DNA of 64,000 nt, taken from assembly GCA_030035585.1 (NCBI GenBank), contig CM057482.1, forward strand, positions 9,287,001-9,351,000, written 5' to 3'. The notes below the pieces were generated by a model that had not been told where the DNA came from, made no database searches, and was given only the letters and a program-made list of their open reading frames with translations. A program made the translations under genes and the position numbers. Shown one piece after another: positions 59,936-64,000 of this stretch; position 1 is the first letter of the stretch, and every line of letters starts with the position of its first letter. This DNA comes from Dugong dugon. Its lineage: Eukaryota; Chordata; Mammalia; Sirenia; Dugongidae.

Positions 59936-60114
59936 TCAAAACCATAAGGCAGGGCTGTTACTGGTTCCGTTATTTACAATAAAGTTACGCAGAATGAGCA
60001 CTCAGGGATTAGAGGGAGTGCTTCTCTGGCTGTCTTAAGCTTCTGGTCCATCTTTCCCAGAGGACACTGCCTACCACTGCAGCCCATCAGCCCATCCCTC
60101 TTTCTTTTTTTTTT

Positions 60115-60830
60115 TTTAAACTTTCTATTTTGAAATAATTTTAGATTTACAGAAGAGCTGTAAAGATAGTACAAAGAGTTCCCATATATCTTTCCTCTAA
60201 CTTCCCCTAATGTTAACATCTCATAAAACCATGGTATATTTATCAAACCTAAGGAATTAACACTGGTACACACTATTAACTAAACCACAGACTTTAACTG
60301 GATTTCACCAATTTCCCCACAATGTCCATTTTCTGTTCCAGGATCTAGTCCAGTATACCACAATGCTTTTAGCTGTCACGTCTCCTTAGTCTTCTTTAGT
60401 CTGTGACAGTTTCTCAGTCTTCCTTGTTTTTGATACTTTTGAAGAGCTGTTCATGTATTGTGTAGAATATTCCCCAATTTGGGTCTGCCTCATGTTGTCT
60501 CATGATTGGTCTGGAGTTATGTATTTCGGAAAGAATATCACAGAGGTGAGCGCCCTTCTTACCACATTCTATTGGGGAGACCTGATATCAACATGACTTA
60601 TCACTGGTGATGTTAATCTTGATTATTTGTTTAAGGTGATGCCTGCCAGGTTTCTGCAATGCAAAGTTATTATTTTTCCCTGTTCATATTCTATTTGTTA
60701 GAAGCAAGTCATTAAGTCCAGTCTACTCTCAAGGGGAAGGGAATTAAGCTCCACCTCCTAGGAGGAGGAATATCAGAGATTTTGTGGAAACGTTAAAACC
60801 ACAGTAATTAAAAAATATTTTAGGAAAGAT
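60115..60830 (-). repeat. L1M-type 3' UTR
   Basis: The best-preserved of the four copies: 'tattttgaaataattttaga', 'gtgacagtttctcagtcttc', 'acatgacttatcactggtga'. Confidence 0.65.
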
Positions 60831-61278
60831 TCTTTGAGGCTGTGCAAACATCCTGTTTTTCCTTAACGTTTTGCCCACTAACGTTAGCATTCATCAGTGG
60901 TCTTGCCTGTAGTGATTATTACGGTACTGTTCTCATCGAGTCCTTTTACACCGAGACAAATGAGTCAAAAGTGGGGACTCTGAGAAGCAGATGTCTGTGG
61001 CCACCAGCGGCTCTCACCCTAGTTACTAGAAGACGAAGACTTACGATTAGAGTGTCTTATTCTAAGAGATGGCAATAAAGAAAAATGTATTTTTGTCCAA
61101 TTCAAACAAAATACTATGCTGTTTTAATGAACAAAGTGAGTGACACTGGAAGGCTCAGGTGAAAGAAAGGTGCAGGCAAGGAAAAAAGAAAAGGAGAAGG
61201 TTTTCTTAGAACTGTATATCCAGCAGTTCCATTTAAGTTTCCAGAGTCCCTCACAAGGAGTAAATATAAACGACTTAC

Positions 61279-61544
61279 TTCTGCCCTTAGCTGCTGTTGT
61301 TCCATTGCAATGATGGAGGCCTGGGGGCTTGTAGACATACTTTCCTCTGGCTCTTTAAAACCTGGGGCATTCCCCACATCTCCACTCACAAAGCTGACAA
61401 CATTTTCAGTCAGAGTGTGAACTCCCAAAGACTTGGTAAGATCAAAATCAGACTCAAAGGAATAGGAGCTGCATAACCAGTCTCGGCTATGTTTCAGACG
61501 AGCCCAAGAGTCACTCAGGGATTCCAACTGACTGTGCATAGGAC
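61279..61544 (-). CDS. HERC1: HERC1 exon e1 (r1-r88)
   Basis: First exon seen in the window, 266 bp. It opens with the last two bases of a split codon after a TGTGTATAG acceptor and ends in phase 0 at GCAGAA followed by a strong GTAAGT donor. The peptide runs PMHSQLESLSDSWARLKHSR to MEQQQLRAE. It is a helical, Ser/Glu-rich scaffold segment with no named domain. The exon upstream of it was not found in the remaining 2.4 kb. Confidence 0.9.
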
Positions 61545-64000
61545 CTATACACAAAAAGAACAAACACACATCAGTGGCAACCAAGAAGAGTAAACATTCT
61601 AAAAGTAGGTGAGGGCTGAGCACTGCTACCATACCAACCGGTGAGAAATGGATACTCATGTTTGAATACATGCATGCATTAAGTGAATCTAAGCAAAATG
61701 CTTTGGGAAAAAAGAAGAAAAAAAAAAAAAAAAACCAACAACAAACAAAAGCTAGAACAAGGTAAGAAAGGAAAAGCTCTGTTTGGTGTACCAGTGTCTC
61801 TGTAAGTAAGCGCTTTAGCAACACACTGCCACGAGAAAAAGAAAGGCAGAAGCTGCTCTGAAAATGCTTAGCTTATAATGCTCTGCAGTATTGAACCAGA
61901 CCACCGTCTACGAACAAAAAGAAGGGACTAGGCACTTAGGACGCTGATGGTAAGACCTACTCATAACAGAAGGATTTGATCAGATTTAACATTATCATTG
62001 CAAAGGGTAAGTTAAGACTGCATGTGTCTACACATCTGCAACGAAACATTACCAAGAAATGAATACAGAAGGCCAAGTAAACTTACACAAAAAAGAGATA
62101 CGTGTATCACTTTTGGGGTTTCATTAATATAAGGAATAACCACTGTCACTGACTGTGTCCTGTGCATATTTATTACAGATAAGATTGTGAAACTCCTATA
62201 TTGAGGAAGCAAAGTTTCACAGACAAGAATATGTAAGATTTACTACAGTAAAACCTGCGAAAGCCAGAACCTGTGTAAGGTGGAAACCTGTCAGAAAAAG
62301 AAAACTCAAATATTTTCCACTCACAGAGAACAACAGGGAAGTGTAAGACTGTACACTGTCAAGGGTGGAAAACTTGCGAGACCCGAAAAAACAAGGCAGT
62401 TGCGTTCCAGCTCTCACAGGTTTCACTGCATGAAATGATACCTAGAGCTATAAAATTACCGAGTTGTGTCACAGTAGTTGCTGAATACCATTAGTTTTGC
62501 CAGTGGGCATTTTCTGGGCTAAAATCTTTACATTAGACAACAAAAATGTTAACATGTTTAAACACAAAAGCAACTGTCCAAGTCATCTGCCAATATTAGC
62601 TTTAATAAATATATACATGTTCAAGTCTTGCACAGCACGTCTTTTTTAATTTAACTGATCTCAGGTACCTGAACTGGATTAATCATAATCCTTGGTTCAT
62701 GATACACGCTCATCACTGGTCCATGTGTGGCTTGCTATTGTATTAACACATTTGTTGATAATATGCACTTATAAACAGAGGAACTAGAAAACTGACAGTA
62801 ACTTGTATCTATCTGCTCCTCCTCTAACCATCTCCCCTGTCTCCTCCTAGCTAAGGTTATCACTATCCTAAATCAATCCCTTGTTTGTGCTATTATCATA
62901 TACAGCTTTATCTTATGTTTTCCTAAGACAAAAAATATTTAATTTTAGTTGTTTTTAACTTTCTAAAAAAGACTATTATTTTATTTAATCTTTTTGGACA
63001 CACTCTTTTCATTCAGTATGATATTGCTAACACTCAGCCACATTATTGCATGTAATCATGGTTCACTTGTTTTGACTGTTGAATAATATGCTATCGTGTC
63101 AATACACAAATCTCTCTAACAGGAATGTATTTTAAGGTACTGAAATATGCATGGCAAAATTGTATTTGTTAAATAATCAGTTGCAAAAGATTTGGGAAGA
63201 CTAAATACTTAGACATCAATTAATGCCCACAGAGAAAGCAAACTAACACAGTATTAAATGTATAATCTTATTTTTTAATTACTACACTGGTGTCAGTGAA
63301 ACCCCAGGACTTTAAAATCAGCCACAGAAATTTACAATAGGCAGCTATTATTATAAAGCAACTATGAAATAATTTATGTGCATTCTAGTAAAATAATTTA
63401 GAATGGCAAAAAATACATGGCTTACTGCCTTGCATGTTTTAAAATAAATTCTTAAGATAAAAAATGATGAATTTTCTGTTTTATTGAACATGAAAAATAT
63501 CAATATGAAAATTTCCCCAAATTGTATAGCTGAATATTTTTTATGTAAAATAGAAACAAAAGTAAAAATACAAAGAATAATGTCACAGATGTATAATGTA
63601 TTAAAATAAAAATGATAACTTAAAGAATAAAGCAGCTGCTAAGGTAAAGAAAGAAACATTCTTTTTCCATTTCTTTAAGCACCCAAATTTAGAATCTGGA
63701 TTTACCCTTAATTTTACAAATAATAGCTTTTGGTCCCTTGCATTGAGCTTGTTTTTTCAATAATAAAATTTCAGAATAAAAAGTTCTCCTGTTTTCCACT
63801 ACTTATAAATTACTTTTCAAAATGAAAATAAAATATGCAACCATGCCAGTGCCAGAACCACAAAATGAGAGAGTTTAAAGAAGATCTCATCCAATTTCCT
63901 CAATTGAGGAAATGAAGGCTCAAAGAAATTGACCTGCCAACTTAATAAGATGAATTCCTTAATTTTATGGGAGGCAGTCTGACATATTCCTGTTATTAAT
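61545..64000. other. Intron upstream of e1
   Basis: No HERC1 exon found. Holds the MITE at 62246-62428, an L1-like stretch at about 62800-63140 and otherwise AT-rich unassigned sequence. Confidence 0.55.
62246..62428. mobile_element. Tigger-like MITE with 25-bp inverted repeats
   Basis: The left end 'cagtaaaacctgcgaaagcc' and the reverse complement of the right end 'cagtgaaacctgtgagagct' pair with a few mismatches over about 25 bases. The left flank is TA and the right flank CA. 183 bp, no coding capacity. Confidence 0.7.

Noticed and set aside
61114..61824. 236-codon minus-strand frame as one exon
   Set aside because: Only 61279-61544 is bounded by splice signals and fits the phase; the rest is intron read-through.

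Overview
This window is vertebrate nuclear DNA, almost certainly from an afrotherian mammal and most likely an elephant or close paenungulate. It holds many copies of a tRNA-headed SINE with the body typical of afrotherian SINEs (head around 'gagccctggtggcgcagtgg', B box 'ggttcgaatcc'-like, tail around 'gagttggaatcgactcgac'). It also holds an RTE LINE whose 3' end matches that SINE tail, alongside general mammalian MIR, L2, L1M, hAT and Tigger-like remnants.

The only gene seen is the giant E3 ubiquitin ligase HERC1, read entirely on the minus strand. I placed 44 consecutive coding exons from 61544 down to 2221, 8,363 coding bases in all. Their splice phases agree at every junction and they give 2,787 uninterrupted codons (called r1-r2787 below). 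From memory of the roughly 4,860-residue human protein, this is about residues 1,500 to 4,300. The N-terminal RCC1-like domain lies upstream (beyond 64000). The last part of the second RCC1-like domain and the catalytic HECT domain lie downstream (below position 1).

Layout from transcription 5' to 3' (high to low coordinates): 61.5-52.7 kb, helical scaffold exons e1-e8; 47.5-45.6 kb, the B30.2/SPRY domain (e9-e11); 44.8-37.7 kb, large charged and Ser/Thr-rich linker exons (e12-e15); 35.2-34.6 kb, a UBA-like domain (e16-e17); 33.5-29.0 kb, acidic linkers and a Cys/His-rich zinc-finger-like exon (e18-e22); 28.0-22.7 kb, helical exons (e23-e26); 21.9-14.2 kb, WD40 repeats (e27-e34); 13.1-10.0 kb, linker exons (e35-e37); 9.8-2.2 kb, most of the second RCC1-like beta-propeller (e38-e44).

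The rest is intron, much of it nested transposon debris. Notable points are one GC-AG intron, an 11-copy 46-bp minisatellite, a ~200-bp direct duplication beside the GC donor, two inverted copies of a ~1-kb element 22 kb apart, a tRNA-Gly-headed SINE and a candidate in-frame alternative acceptor. I found no second gene, no functional RNA gene, no CRISPR array and no convincing novel defence or mobile system. The interest lies in splice-site variation and repeat architecture.
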